Assembly: GCA_029948255.1 (NCBI GenBank)
Contig: JALIZF010001719.1
Location: 568,746-632,745, forward strand
Length of the DNA stretch: 64,000 nucleotides
Direction of reading: 5' to 3'
Source: Telmatactis stephensoni
Lineage: Eukaryota; Cnidaria; Anthozoa; Actiniaria; Isophelliidae
The first letter of the stretch is position 1. Each line of letters opens with the position of its first letter. The notes below the pieces were generated by a model. It ran no database searches, had not been told where the DNA came from, and worked only from the letters and a program-made list of their open reading frames with translations. A program made the translations under genes and the position numbers. Below are positions 23,601 through 35,444 of this stretch, piece by piece.

Positions 23601-26384
23601 CAAACAAACAAAAACAGACAGACAGACAGACAGACAAATTAAAAGACAAACAAACACAAAGCCAACACAAAAATCTAACATTTGAAAACTGTTCCCCTTT
23701 AATTTTGAATGAAGTCTAATGATGTACAGTTGGCAAATAACAAATAGCACTACTAACAATACTGCATGTAAACACTGCTAACTCACCTTCCATGGAGTAG
23801 GATGCCAGTAAGGGTAGTAGTCTCTTTCTTCAGAACACTCATAACCACGCCTGATTCCTCCTGGATTCTGGCGAGTGTATGCAGCTGACTGACGTTTAAG
23901 TTTCTGATTATTTATAAGTAAATAAAATAACATGTAAATTTATGACAATACAGTTCCTGTCAATATAATGCGCAGTACCCTCTGGCCTAATCGTCCATCA
24001 CTATTCCATCCCAAATTACAGAGACTTGTCAACAATATCACAGAAACAATCTGACAATCCCTCACCTCCAAGATAAAGTGTACTGTCTTATATTACCTGG
24101 TCAGCAATAAACAGTCCCTTGTTCCTATTTCTGTATTTGCAGTTCTTATAATAGTTGTAATCTTCATGCATGCCAAACCTAGATAATAAATTAATAATAA
24201 AATAATAAATAAATATATATATATATCACATACGCAAGATGAATTTATCCTTCATATCCAGTTGCAGCGTAACACAATTTACATAGAGAGTACCAGTGGA
24301 CATTTTGGACACTTACCTCAAATCTTTGTTACAGTCAAATTTTTTACAAAGTACAGGATTTTCTGGGATTGTTCTGAAATGATACATTGGAGGAAAAATG
24401 TTAGTGATCTCTTCTTTTAGGGACCGGTTATTATTTACAGGGGGGGGGGGGGGGGGGCTGGTGGAAATGAGAACTGTGATGCACAATTTTTGATGGCCCT
24501 ACCCCCCTTTCCACATACATTCTCTTATAACAATAATGCAGTGTGTGCATGAAAAATGATGCCCCTCCCCATATTTCCACCAGCCCCCCCTCCCTGTAAA
24601 TAATGACTGGTCCCTTATTAGGGCCTCTAGATTCTTATTAATTCTTAATGATCACAAATCCCAGCAAAAGAATTTTTCCAACAAATGAGAATGAATGAAT
24701 GAATGAATGAATGAATGAATGAAGGAATGAATGAATGAATGAATGAAATGTAATAATACTTACTGTGTAGTGGCACCATCCCTGACATTACTGCCACACA
24801 TGTACTGCAGAATTATTTCACAATGGCTGTTACGATCAGAACATGAGTGTTGGTTGGTCCTAAAAGATAACCAGACAGTATACTGTTACATAAGTCTGAC
24901 ATTCCATGCCTCAATAGAACATACTGGTAGTTATTTTATTAATACATCCATTGCATAATGATGCTATAAGGAGTGCCACTCACCATTCAATTGGTAATAC
25001 TGATCCTTCATAATAATAAAGACTGCCAACATTATATCCTCCTCTATTATTGTTTTGAGAATCAAATAACCTATAAAATACAAAGAAAAACATTTTCTTG
25101 TTAATAAAGATAATTAGTAAAGTATGTTTTGTATGGCTGTGAAAATAAGTCCAGTTTTCAATCACTAGAGACTGCTGTGAGAGCTTTCTTATAAAAAGCA
25201 CATTTATACAGGATTAGCCTCTTTTTCAAGAAAGGCCCATGGGAGTAAACTTGATTTTTGTGTTGTTCTTTATCAACAATTTATGCTTTCCTCTCGCTGG
25301 TATTTTTGAATAATTTACGTTGACGTGAGGCTAACCCTGTGTTTGTGCATCTGTTGTCTAATTTTGCAGCAGTATTATCAAATTAAAAAAAGGTCTATTT
25401 CAAATATTTTATAGACATTACGGCACTGATATGTATGGCTACAGCAGGGCATTGGTCCATTTCACACTCATATGAAAAACTGCTTTATTTGATAAAATAA
25501 CTAATGGATATTATTATACCTATTAGCGTTATTCCTTGCTCTTCCACTTTCATCCAATCTGTTATTGGACCCCCTGAAAAAAGAAGAAAAAAGAAAAAGG
25601 ATTCAATGAGCACATCTTTTATAATTATATGTCAGTTTAAATTTAAGAAATTATAAAATTTGAGAATTCTTTGACATCAGTCTAGCATGAACAGGCCACA
25701 GGAAAGCATTGTGTAGAGAGAGAGAAACTAAAGTCTTATAGGTGCACAAGTCTGATTTGATTGGTCTAGCAGAGGCTGGTGTAGTCTCTGGTTGGTTTAG
25801 AAATCTGAAAGTCTCCACTGTAAACTATTGTTTATGTCTAACGTCATTAATATTCAACTTTGAAATCATGACGTAATTGAATACAGGAAAAGGTCGATCG
25901 TTTTAAGTGGTAAAAGTGACAAAAAGTAACTTTTCAAACAATGCAGTAACAAAATAGATCGTCTGTAATGAGATTAGCTTTAGGATGATTGCACATTCAA
26001 GCCTAATTCTTATAAAAATCTGAACCGAAAGTCATCATTGTCTGTTTTGTTCTAAAGCTTACAATTTTGACATATGATTTGACCAGAGATGGATTTCGAA
26101 ACTTGCGAGCTTGTAGGAATAAAATAAAGTACACAGTAAAAGCAATCTCTCAAAATTATTTGATAAAACTTAATTTATAAATCAAGACCTGCTACATAAC
26201 CTGACTAGTTCTATTCAAGGGAGGGAGCGATCGCCAGCCGCTCGACGCATTCGATCAGAGCTGCTGTCAAACATTTTCTCATTTCAATGTCTTGTCATAG
26301 AGAATAAACCTACCTTGGATTGTGCAAATACATATCTGCGTTTGCAAAGCCAACTACGAAACATAAAATCAATAGCTTCTTCAT
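17641..26384 (-). CDS. DD3-3-like secreted/membrane protein
   Basis: Fifteen minus-strand exons: 26314-26384, 25520-25573, 24984-25070, 24764-24859, 24317-24373, 24097-24178, 23787-23903, 21716-21874, 21102-21304, 20239-20492, 19835-20006, 19240-19463, 18732-18948, 18256-18589, 17641-17825. It starts with a signal peptide ([16 protein letters not shown]), then YLHNPRGSNNR and [15 protein letters not shown], the hallmark of Dictyostelium DD3-3 and its animal homologues. Later exons have [30 protein letters not shown] and [19 protein letters not shown]. The last exon adds a membrane span ([20 protein letters not shown]) with a short basic tail, giving a type I membrane protein. The molecular function is unknown. 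Segments around residues with GD.LHFQWTG and [11 protein letters not shown] look like a cupredoxin fold (inference). Three single-base shifts interrupt conserved reading: near 19874 in exon 11, and near 18545 and 18308 in exon 14. They are assembly errors or early decay. Confidence 0.83.
19470..19725. repeat. Four tandem ~58-bp units in DD3-3 intron
   Basis: The unit CAAAGACAATTTATTAGCAT ... GCGCGCTCTGATTGGTCA is repeated four times with few changes. Each unit ends in a CCAAT-type box (reverse complement of ATTGG) next to a GCGCGC core. It lies between exons 11 and 12 of the DD3-3-like gene. Confidence 0.88.
20935..21055. repeat. Dispersed repeat fragment, shared with 41015-41130
   Basis: The segment with TTTTTCGATGGCATAA and CAATGTCTGGACATCCATC matches TTTTTCAATGGTATAA and CAATGTCTAGACATCCATC near 41040-41120, in the same order and spacing. 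It is an unclassified repeat with no coding signal. Confidence 0.5.
21368..21535 (+). mobile_element. tRNA-derived SINE, decayed copy
   Basis: An A-box-like TGGTTGAACATCG is followed by a degenerate B box (AGGTTCGTGTTG). Further on come AGTGCTGCCATTGTAATTAC and GTTAGATCTTCTTGG. The same blocks, in the same order, occur in the better-preserved copy at 32930-33230. It sits in a DD3-3 intron. Confidence 0.6.
21530..21692. mobile_element. Relic of the 14.4-kb hairpin MITE
   Basis: GGGACCCGTTTCTCGAAAGA at the left and GTTAACGGGCCCGTAAAATT at the right correspond to the two arms of the 14401-14513 hairpin, but are diverged and separated by about 90 bases. Confidence 0.65.
22225..23097 (+). CDS. 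Nested intronless nuclear protein with two SIM-like repeats
   Basis: A 290-residue intronless frame on the opposite strand inside DD3-3 intron 7. I do not recognise the family. An internal duplication gives [15 protein letters not shown] (residues 106-120) and [15 protein letters not shown] (155-169). Each unit is a basic patch, a hydrophobic TIVI strand and an acidic tract, the form of a SUMO-interaction motif next to a nuclear localisation signal. A proline-rich stretch ([20 protein letters not shown], 180-199) ends in another basic cluster. The last 80 residues (from [12 protein letters not shown]) look like a folded helical domain with [15 protein letters not shown]. The C-terminus contains KEN (286-288), the form of an APC/C degron. 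The high charge and repeats suggest a nuclear regulator. Start chosen at 22225; an ATG at 22231 is close. Polyadenylation-like AATAAA-type signals follow the stop (e.g. near 23476). Confidence 0.72.
   Translation: MSMFREFNMESRLKKNYENETGLGIISTPELNPFTFLGRVYSHTQKQPRQHVARPNPLRYDVANKVNRERARPRPKRTEVERTPITLGNVAAAAHLAALYNRFPRKRKAEEIETIVIKDDDSESEEEYIRIKCVRKSPVPAFSFASFLRLPSPQKRKAEDIETIVISDDEESDCEIDTELLPPPRPPTPPLSKRQKVEKVNGNLFPSNLTPCDELRFMAHDLSNGWITKKKARMITRHVFKEARRTQDGWKRRGVDCSPRALISICQREPGLEWMFDIKLNDSDNKENQE
24419..24618. mobile_element. MITE with G/C-run terminal inverted repeats
   Basis: The left end reads AGGGACCGGTTATTATTTAC followed by a long G run and CTGGTGGAAAT. The right end is the reverse complement with few changes, ATTTCCACCAGCCCCCC and then GTAAATAATGACTGGTCCCT. 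The interior is about 100 bases and non-coding. It lies in a DD3-3 intron. Confidence 0.8.
24690..24747. repeat. (GAAT)n microsatellite
   Basis: Tandem GAAT/AATG units with one GAAG variant, just 3' of DD3-3 exon 4 on the minus strand. Confidence 0.9.
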
Positions 26385-27071
26385 ATTTCATCAAAGTTTG
26401 CCGGACAAAACTAAATCTATGAACTGAACACACCGAGGATCGGTTGTCAAAGTAATATGACCACTGCGTGACAAGTGTTTATCACCATATTTGGTCATGT
26501 ATCGAACATCTTTGTCCAGAAAGGGAAATTACGTCATTGATAAACAAAAGTAAGGTCGGCTTTTACGCAATCTTTTGATTCAAATAACAACACAAAAACT
26601 GATTTGTCTCTTCCCATGCTGAAACGAAACTTAGTGACACAGTTTATTTAAGAAAGCAGCAACTTTATATGGAAAAAAATTGACGCTTTAACGTATTTCG
26701 TCACTGGATTTTGGAGAAAAATGCATTATATTTAATTGAAACCCGTATATTGCAAGCAGTACCAAACATAAATATGTATTAAAATAATACTCATGTACTA
26801 ATCTTTATTAAGAAAAAAATATACAACAAGCAGAAATCCACAAAAAGAATTTTGTTTTTATTTCCGGGATGTCACGTCGGTCACGCTATCTCCCATTTCC
26901 CGCCAAAACCCACATTCTGTTCTTTTGCGCTTGCGTACAAAAGACACAAAAACCCGCGGAAATCAGTGCGAAGTGTTTTCTTCAGGTTACTAGTTTGGTA
27001 GTTTGGTAAAATCATTTTTATCAGAAATACAAATTTAATCAGTCATTTATCGATATCATCCGAATACAAAA
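26385..27071. promoter_or_regulatory. Head-to-head promoter interval, DD3-3-like / REDIC1
   Basis: The two start codons lie 687 bases apart on opposite strands. At 26896-26908 the sequence TTTCCCGCCAAAA matches the E2F consensus TTTSSCGC and its palindromic extension. It sits about 165 bases before the REDIC1 start, next to GTCACG-type sites. Whether one bidirectional promoter serves both genes is inference. Confidence 0.55.
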
Positions 27072-30000
27072 ATGAACTGGGTCGGTGGAGCAAGGTATGT
27101 ATATTAAAAAATATGCAGATTTTGCAAATATATTTACAAAAACTACCATGTTTATTTCAGGAATCGGATAAAACTCAAACACGAAAGAAAAATTCAGAAG
27201 GTGAGTTTGTGAGGGCCAGTCAGAAAACTCGATGCAAAACATGACTGTATCTTCAACGCATTACCGGAAAGGACGATTTGTTGTTGTTGTTTTACCAGGA
27301 ATTTTTTGAGAAAAAGCGTCACAGTAAAAAAGTATTTCGTACTGAAAATTCATCAAAAACGTATCAAGGAGAAGGCGCTGGACCAAAAAGGGGAATCAGC
27401 CAGGACTTGCTAGCGTTTCAGGCACTTGTTAGTGCACATGACAAACCGAAGGGAAAAATTGGTAAGCTGAATTACCTGATTAATACTGAATTCAGTAAAT
27501 CGTAGCTCTTCTTGTAAATTCCAATTTCAATAATTTAGAGATGAAAAAAGAAAAATCACTGTAGCTGGCTTGATAGTTGGCTTGACATCGCAGGGGCGGG
27601 AAGGGATCATGAAACACAGTCACTTGAACTTTCAATATTTCTCTTTTATGTACACACATATTAATAGAGTTTACGCTTTAAAGCCGCCAGACGGGAAAAA
27701 TGCAGGTCACACGTTATCTTTTACTTCTAGGTGAAGTTAGGCGACCACTTGCAATAAACCTGGATGAACCGAAGCGTGCCGGGAGAAAGGACCCGAGACG
27801 TATTTATGCCGTAGAGCTACCGGAATCCCCTGGTCATCGTAATCCACCTTTACTGGAAAAGATGGTAGAAAATAAGAAACCTAGAGTGGAAGAATCAGAG
27901 AAAATAAATCAGTGGATTCCCTCTGTAAAAGATGAGGAAACTTTACCAAAATCTGAAACATTTTGTAACAAGGAACAACCAATGGTGGGTGATAGGAAAT
28001 CATTTACCATCCATACGTGGACAGATGTGCAACCACCACCACTGAAAAAGAACTGTATTGACACAAAGACTAATGGAACAGAGAAGAAATTTACTGTGGG
28101 CCCCGATCCATACCCTTCACAGAGAGACACACCCTACGGTAACGACAATGACAATACAAGTATTATGCAAAGGAAAGATTATTCTGCAGTGAATTATAAT
28201 GTTGAAAGAAACAGTGGAACAGACTACACTTTAGATAAAGATGAACCATGTGGAAGTTCTTATTTTGTCGAAACACAACCTGCACAGCCGCTCAATTCCT
28301 TTGTTGAAGAAACATCATCAAGCAAGCAGTACAAAGAAGGCGACAATACTTTTAAAACTCCCAAACTAGACACTTTGTACAGACGCCCACCATCACCCAG
28401 TACTATATCTGTTCAGTTACTAAGGTAGGTAGGGGTTATTGTAGTTTGTATAATAATTGGTACAATACGCGTGCTATGATTGGTACACGAGATGCGCGTG
28501 TGTAAATACAGTATTGAAGATTCCTGTTTGAGAATATCCTAGACTTTTCATGTGACAATGTGGTACAGTTACGCGTACGTGCGTAGAAATGTTTACGGTG
28601 CGTAACGCTAATGTTTTCCACTCAAACGAACTTTGCTCCAGTGCGCAATGATATACTTGTAAAGGCGCTGTTACACTGTGCAATTTTCTCAGCAACTTGT
28701 CGCACAAACGGCGTTGCGAAACAAGTTGCTGGAGGATTGCACAGTGTAACAGGGGTTGTCTCGCATTTTTTTTTTTTTTTGCGCGTAGTGTTGCATGAAG
28801 TAGAACTCAGGTCTACTTTTCGCAACGCATTGCAGCAACTTGCAATGCCATTGCACAGTGTGTCGCCCCTCCAGCAACTTTCTTCGCAATTTTTGAGGCA
28901 CGTTTTCTACGAGCGCATGCGCAATTTCTCATTTCGCTCTGAGGAGCCATCTTGAATCTCGCTCCCAGCTTGCCTCGGCCAAAAATATTGAAAGTTGCTG
29001 GGGAAAATTGCTCAGTGGACAGTGTAAAAGCGCCTTAATTGTCATCTCTCTCTCTTTCTTTACATTATATCAGGATAAATGTATCGCCAAAAATATAATT
29101 TCCCTACCTTCCTCACTATAATATGCATTACGTATCCTAACCCTATACTAGTACATTTGAGTCTTTGTTGTAATTGGTATATCACGTGTTTCGATCCCAG
29201 TCCTTCAGTAGGTGCCAAGCCACTACCATTAGAAACTCCAGTACAAACATGGACGTCACAGAAGGTAAAAATTAATCTTAAAGTGATGCTTTTGTGGTTA
29301 TATAGCCTACGTTTGTTCTTTTTAAAAAAAATACGGCAGTGGGGAAAGGCGAAAATTAGTCGAAGTAGTTTGAACATTAGCCTCCACTAGTCTAAATTTA
29401 ACCCCTTATTTTTCACCACCCTTGGGATCCCTTTGTTTATAAGAAAGCACAGGTAGCCTTCAATGAAAGAAAAAAACAAAACAAACAAACAAAAGCAAAA
29501 CAACAACAACAAAAAACAAACAAACAACAACAACAACAACAAAAAACAAAAAACAACAACAAAAACACAGAAACTATGGGCAACAACTGTATAGTTAAAA
29601 TTTCATTATTGATTATACTCAAGGACATTCCACGGTGGACTCACTTTAAAATTCATCCTGGACATCCAGCAAAGAGGAATCCATTTTTTGACAAGGAAAC
29701 TGATAACATAACAGGTGTACCCAGTTTTAAAAGCAAATCTTCCAAACCAGTTCTTTTCCAAGACATCAATCAAAGTGAAAGCAAGACACCAAACAACACA
29801 AGGTTTGGTGACAGCATTACTGGATGGAACCCTTTTAATATCAGCTATCCCGTCAAAATAGAAGGTAGGCCTACAGGTACATCTATGAAGCAGCAAGAGG
29901 CAGCATGGAGAACATTTCTTAATGGCTCTACAGGCTTTCACAGGCAAAATGTAAGAATCAAGCATTGGGAAAGTTATGTTAGTTACTAGCAATTTTCGTC

Positions 30001-32628
30001 TGGATTGCTAATAATAGTGTGTCATTTACTGCGCTCTGAAGTTATCATATTGCCATCTATACTGTGCGTAACTATATGTTTGGTGTGTTTGGAGTGTATA
30101 TAGGGCCTGAGGGCCATATACATTGGTCAGGGATGATCGTCGGTAATTTTTAGTTTCATCTTCTCCAAATGTACTAAAACTGTCGTGACAATTATACGAC
30201 AGTCATTAGCCCATACGGGAGACTCCCAAGTGATATGACCACTGGCGTTAACAGTATCAGACTGCTTTTAGGCCAGGACTACTGAATTTTTACGTTATGT
30301 AGGTTTATAATTCTATTGATTTTTAAAATGTTATGTATAATACATGCAATAACTAGAAACATTGACTTTTTTGTCCAGGATTTTACTGCTAACCACTCAC
30401 ACCCTCTTCCAACCGTCGCAGAGGAAAGAGCTCCAAATTTGCCTGCGGAGAAAATTACTCCAAATAGAGGTTGTTATTATAATAAAGTTAACTTGAAATG
30501 CCATAGTCATAATTGTCATCATATTTTTAACTTTTCTTTATTAACCTATATTATGTATATGTCAATATTGACATACTTCATCATCATCTTCGTCATCATC
30601 ATCATCATTAGCTCAGTCTTCTGTTCTCTTGCTCCTATTATCATCTTCATCGTCATCATCAACGGAATTCAAGACACTAAAAATGCATTCATTTTTAAGT
30701 TTCAGATGTTACAAGCGTTACCAGTTCTGCATATTCTGATATCGAGAGAATGGAAGCCTGTGATGAAAACGAAACCCTCAAAGAGGTAAAACCCGACTGG
30801 TGTTATTCACTAAATGCTGTATTAGAAACGTTAACACTTGATGTCGGTAACATTTAGGTTATGGACTTAGACAAAGAGGAAGATCAGTCAAGTGGATTCA
30901 CATCCTCATGGTCAACAATCACAGGTTAGTTTGGGGAATGGGTGTGATGTGAGACTATCATTTCACTAATGCTGTTTGTATGGAATAACTTGGGTTGATC
31001 GACGAAGGGAAATTAGGTGGAAAGTAGCTTCTCCGTCTTTATGATCGGGAAACAAATTAAGTGGGAAAGCATCCAATATATAATAGTTTATAGTACTTTT
31101 TAGAGTAATATCATGATTGTCAATATATATATGGTACCTAATAGACCTTTTTCAAGTTTGATGATACCGCTGCAAAATTAGACAACAGACTCACAAACAC
31201 AGGGTTAGCCTTGAGTCAACTTTCAAGGTAAACTATTCAAAAATACAAGTGATATAAAAACATAGATTATTGATAAATGAACAATGCAAAAACGGACTTC
31301 AATCCCATGGGTCTTTATTGAAAAGGAGACTAACCCTGCGTAGATGCGCCTTTTGTCAGGAAGCTCAGCGGTCTCTAGCAAAAGGAAACTGGACAATTAT
31401 GTAGCACTCATATTTTTCTCGTATTGAAATATTACCTGTTTTAATAATCTTAATATCTATTTCTATTTCATTAGACGAAGAACATGAGTCGGAGAGCGAA
31501 GAGTGTCAAAAGAATCTTCGAGATGAAGGCATATCTAAAGTAAGTGCCTCTTTCTCATTACCTATGGTAAACAAAGCACTTTATTTCAATAGCTTATACA
31601 ACGTGATCATAATATGATGATATAATATTCTTCAGCGAAAAGGAATTTCATATTTTGGCCCTATCGAGAATAATATAATAATAATAATAATATAATATAA
31701 TTTATATAGCGCCTTTTCCATAAGTCCAAAGGCGCTTTACAGCTTGGATTAAGCCAATAAATAAATAGAAACAGTGCATGAACTCCCTCAATGTGGACAA
31801 CCCTCTAAGGCAGACACCTCTCTAAGGGTGGACATGTTTGCTGGTCCTGGCCTTTTAAATTGGCCCATATCGTCTGTAACAAAACTCTCTCTAAGGCGGA
31901 CAGCTAGTTATTGTCCGTATTAGAGGGAGTTCACGCTCTCCATACTGAAATCGTATTTAATTATTTTTTGTTTTTAACATCCCCAGGGAGAAACCATACA
32001 GAAAACTTTAGCCAGCACGAATGAAAGTAGGTGCAATGTTGAGGCAGCAACTGAAGTAAGTACAGTAAAACCTGTGCATAAAATAACACCTGACCACGCC
32101 CTTCAACGACACAAATGCTTGAGTACACTGCGATGCTCAGAAGATATAGACATTTCTCCAGACATTGAAAGAGAGGAAGTCGGACTAAACAGACATAAGA
32201 AAGTGAAGAAATGCTTGTTTCCATGTGATGATAATGACTACAAAATATCAAGTGGTATCGAAAGTCTTTCGTATTACAGCGTCGAAAAAGTTCAGAAATC
32301 AACACAGACAAAGGATTTCAATTATCAGGATAGAGGAGCACAAACAGATCAACGTGGTGCCCTTGAAACTAAAGACATTGGCATACAAACTTTATTTGGC
32401 AAGCTAACAAAAGATAACATTGATTTCATGACTGAAAATGAAGCTAGGGGAAAACACGCCCAAGAGGTCGCTATTCAAACGGAAGCAGTTGTTCCCGTTG
32501 TTGCTGATAATAGGCTGTGCTGTCAGGAACTAAAAGAACAGGCGTTTTATTTAGATCTTTTATCAAATCAGCGAAACCTTAGTTGGTATTTAGCTGTATT
32601 AATGAAAGTCTTTAATCAAACAGACTGA
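27072..32628 (+). CDS. REDIC1: REDIC1 (C12orf40) homologue, meiotic crossover factor
   Basis: Eleven exons: 27072-27094, 27161-27200, 27299-27461, 27731-28424, 29201-29264, 29624-29950, 30379-30469, 30706-30785, 30858-30924, 31475-31539, 31987-32628. They sum to 2256 bases, 751 residues in one frame. The N-terminus MNWVGGARNRIKLKHERKIQ followed by FFEKKR is the diagnostic start of vertebrate C12orf40/REDIC1, which begins MNWVGG and continues with a basic, coiled segment and EYFEK. REDIC1 acts in meiotic class I crossover formation in mammals. The rest is polar and disordered with little conservation, as in the family. The last exon has a ladder of Q-T motifs (KSTQTKD, GAQTDQ, GIQTLF, AIQTEA; 32296-32487) resembling LC8/DYNLL binding sites. 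It then ends with a possible helix (CCQELKEQAFYLDLL). The donor of exon 7 (GTTGTT) is weak, so that junction is less sure. Confidence 0.82.
28655..29040. mobile_element. DNA-transposon MITE in REDIC1 intron 4
   Basis: The left end reads AAGGCGCTGTTACACTGTGC and continues AATTTTCTCAGCAAC. The right end, GTTGCTGGGGAAAATTGC and then CAGTGTAAAAGCGCCTT, is its near reverse complement. A second internal pair of the same motif lies at 28720-28860. The open frames inside it are incidental. Confidence 0.8.
29467..29566. repeat. (CAA)n-rich low-complexity tract
   Basis: A-rich run with CAA and CAAA units just before REDIC1 exon 6. It produces a spurious poly-Cys/Phe frame on the minus strand. Confidence 0.85.
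31672..31745 (-). mobile_element. 3' end of a LINE-type element
   Basis: On the minus strand the sequence runs AAAGCGCCTTTGGACTTATG, GAAAAGGCGCTATATAAATT and then an ATT-type microsatellite tail. A similar end (GTGCTATATAAATATC plus ATT repeats) follows the LINE C-terminus at 38470-38700. Only the 3' tail is present. Confidence 0.5.
31776..31938. mobile_element. Short inverted-repeat element (GAACTCCCTC ends)
   Basis: ATGAACTCCCTCAATGTGGAC at the left pairs with GTCCGTATTAGAGGGAGTTCAC at the right. The interior repeats CTCTAAGG and GGACA motifs. It lies in REDIC1 intron 10 and is probably a non-autonomous DNA transposon. Confidence 0.65.
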
Positions 32629-32929
32629 CGGAACATTATAACCTTTGGCATAACTTATGCCACTTTTTTAATGAGTTATTGTATCAGTGATTGATGATTT
32701 GATAAACTGCTTGTTACTCGTTGCTAAACACATGTCTATGTGCACGGTAAACTACGGTAATACATGTTCTATTTTTGATATTTCAGTTACTGACTAGTGG
32801 TCTTTCTCTTTCGGCAGCCCACTTCCTCCTTCGGTACCCAGCCCAATTCATATCAGTTTGCGCATCATACAGTCTACTTACAATATACAGTAGCGTATTT
32901 ATTTGCTCTTGTCTTTCCATTTCCAAAAC

Positions 32930-33230
32930 CGCCGCCCGGTTGGTTGAGCGTCGGTCTTACGTGCGGGAGGTCGTGGGTTCAAGCCTCCGGCCGGAACCTA
33001 CACTCAGGTCTTAAAAATAACTGAGGAGGGTGCTGCCTTTGTAATACTATCTGCAAATGGTTAGATCTTCACGTCTTCTCGGATAAGGACGTTAAACCGT
33101 AGGCCCCGTCTCTCTAACATTTCACCACTTGCACCGGAGGGACGTTAAAGAACCCACACCACTATTCGGGGAGAGTAGGCCATGAAGTTGCCGGTGTGTG
33201 TGGTCTGTCCTATAACACTACAGGGCCCAC
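32930..33230 (+). mobile_element. tRNA-derived SINE
   Basis: A-box TGGTTGAGCGTCGG and B-box GGTTCAAGCC are spaced as in a tRNA promoter. They are followed by a non-tRNA body with GGTGCTGCCTTTGTAATAC, GGACGTTAAACCGTAGGCCC and GGACGTTAAAGAACCCACAC. A second, decayed copy is at 21368-21535. Confidence 0.75.
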
Positions 33231-35444
33231 AGTAATTGGCGAAAGCTGTTGTGGTGACCCTGCCTTCACTGGAAGGAATAAGCTTGTAAATAAATTTCAA
33301 TGCTTCACAAACCACATTTCAGGAGATCACAGCTTGATATGTGCTACGAGCGTAGCGACAAGCGACACTAATCGCGGTGGGTCTGACCCGAGTATTGCCC
33401 AAGCAGGCTTCGATGTCGAACGATTTTCTACGTCACAAAGCGTCCTCAAAATAAGGGAACAACAAACTAGTGAGGGACAAGCGAATCCCTTATACCCCTT
33501 TGCAAAGTGAAATCACGGATAAATAAAAAAATATCCCTCACTTCACAAAAAAATCAAAAGTGCTTTCACGTGGACGCAAAAAGATTTTAGATCTTAATCA
33601 AATGACATTTCACGTCAAAATAAATCACGTCTACTGCTAAGTATTCGTGCGTGACAAGATGGTCACGGCTGATTAGATTTGTCACGCAACATTACTTTGG
33701 TAGTGAGGGACTGAGGCTAACAAATTAATTACTTTTCTTACGCAGGGTTTAAGGTAAGATTAATATACCCGGAACTCAAGAATTATCCTGGATTTTACTT
33801 CCCGCTGTTAGTCCGTTCTATAAATCATAGTGTAACGTGCAATAACCTTGCAGCGAGATATTGTAAGCTTGGATAATCAAGACGGGATTTGAAACAGTGA
33901 CTTGACACATGTGCTGGAATGAGAAGTCAAACGTCGTCATTTGGAGGAAATAATTGCTAAAACAAACTGCAAAATAACGAACTAAATACTGAATAGGTAA
34001 ATCACGTTTATCATATAATATATACAATGAATAATAGTAATATTACTTACTATCTAACTTGTTTCTATTTTGGCATCTCATTCCCCACGCATTTTATAGG
34101 TATTATGATATAGTTGCATAAGTTATTATATGATTGACCGTAGAAGAATCATTTCTACAATTCTATAAATGCGAAAGATATTTTCTGCATTGAGAAATTA
34201 TTATATTTTCTGTTCTTTGAAGACCTTTCGATCCCTCGCGGGAAAATGATTAACTATGCAACTGCATGTTATATTATTTGATCACTGTAAAATCTTGAAT
34301 AGTTTTTGATTGTTGAGATTTATATAACAACTAAAGCCAAGTTACGTGGATATCTTCATATTTCCCTGTTTAATGAATGTATCAGTAAGATAGAGATTTG
34401 ATGTTTGACGTGTTCGTAGTCATCTCTGCTATGAATGTCTTGGCATGTGGTATTTGTATTGAATGGAAGTGAATACGAAACCTGTCAAATGAATAAGGTT
34501 TGCCGCAATTGACTGGTAATTAGATCGAAACGTACATTTTATTAATTAACTCCTCCAAAAGTTTTCCACGATTTCCGCCTGGAAGTGTTCATACAAGACA
34601 GCAAACATGGCATATTTTGTTTCAGTTTATTTGCTTTAAATTATTGTCTTTTGAATGATGCACTTATCAATAGTTTGCATTGCATTTTAATGAACCAAAA
34701 CTATTAATCAAGTTATGAAAATATCAACCAAACAGTTGATACAATAGAGACAGCTATAAGGAAGCTTTATGCATTTGGGAATGTGCAGTTTCTTGTACTT
34801 GTGATATTTGTACGTGTAACATTGAGGTGCCCATGCAAAAAACCTCTAAATTAAATTTTTCATAATCATTTCTTCGGGAATTGAAAAGCTGGATGGTCAA
34901 ATACTAATGAATGAGGATGTTTACTTTTTGAGTTATAACCATTTAGATTGGACATGCATACGAGGTGATGTCAATCCACAAATTTCTAATATTTCCCGGA
35001 ATATTTGTAACAAGTGAGTGCATTTGAGTGAAGTGGCAAACACATTTAACATACTGTGTGTTTTAGTAAAGAAAATGCTTTTGTAAATGGAAAACTAGTA
35101 ATAATTATCTCACATCTCTCAATTATCTCACATGTTTTTTGTATATTTGACATTCAGTGGTTGACATCACCTTCATTTGCATTTTCAGATTTCAAATACA
35201 TAAACTTCATAAAGGAGATGTCTCATTATGGAGAAACACTAAACCATAAAGCTTTTCCATTCATGATTATTGTCAAAATTTAAAATTAGGCATCATGGGA
35301 ACTTAAACAACTTTGCCCTAAAACTCTTGTTTGTAGTTTGAAATTTAGTTTATTTATATTATTTTATGTTTATTTATTTTGATTCATGACATATATAGTT
35401 GATGACATATAGAGGATATATTGCCAAGAAAAGATTCTCACAAT

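Noticed and set aside
28611..28955. 114-codon frame in REDIC1 intron
   Set aside because: It lies inside a MITE with inverted ends. No protein family matches.
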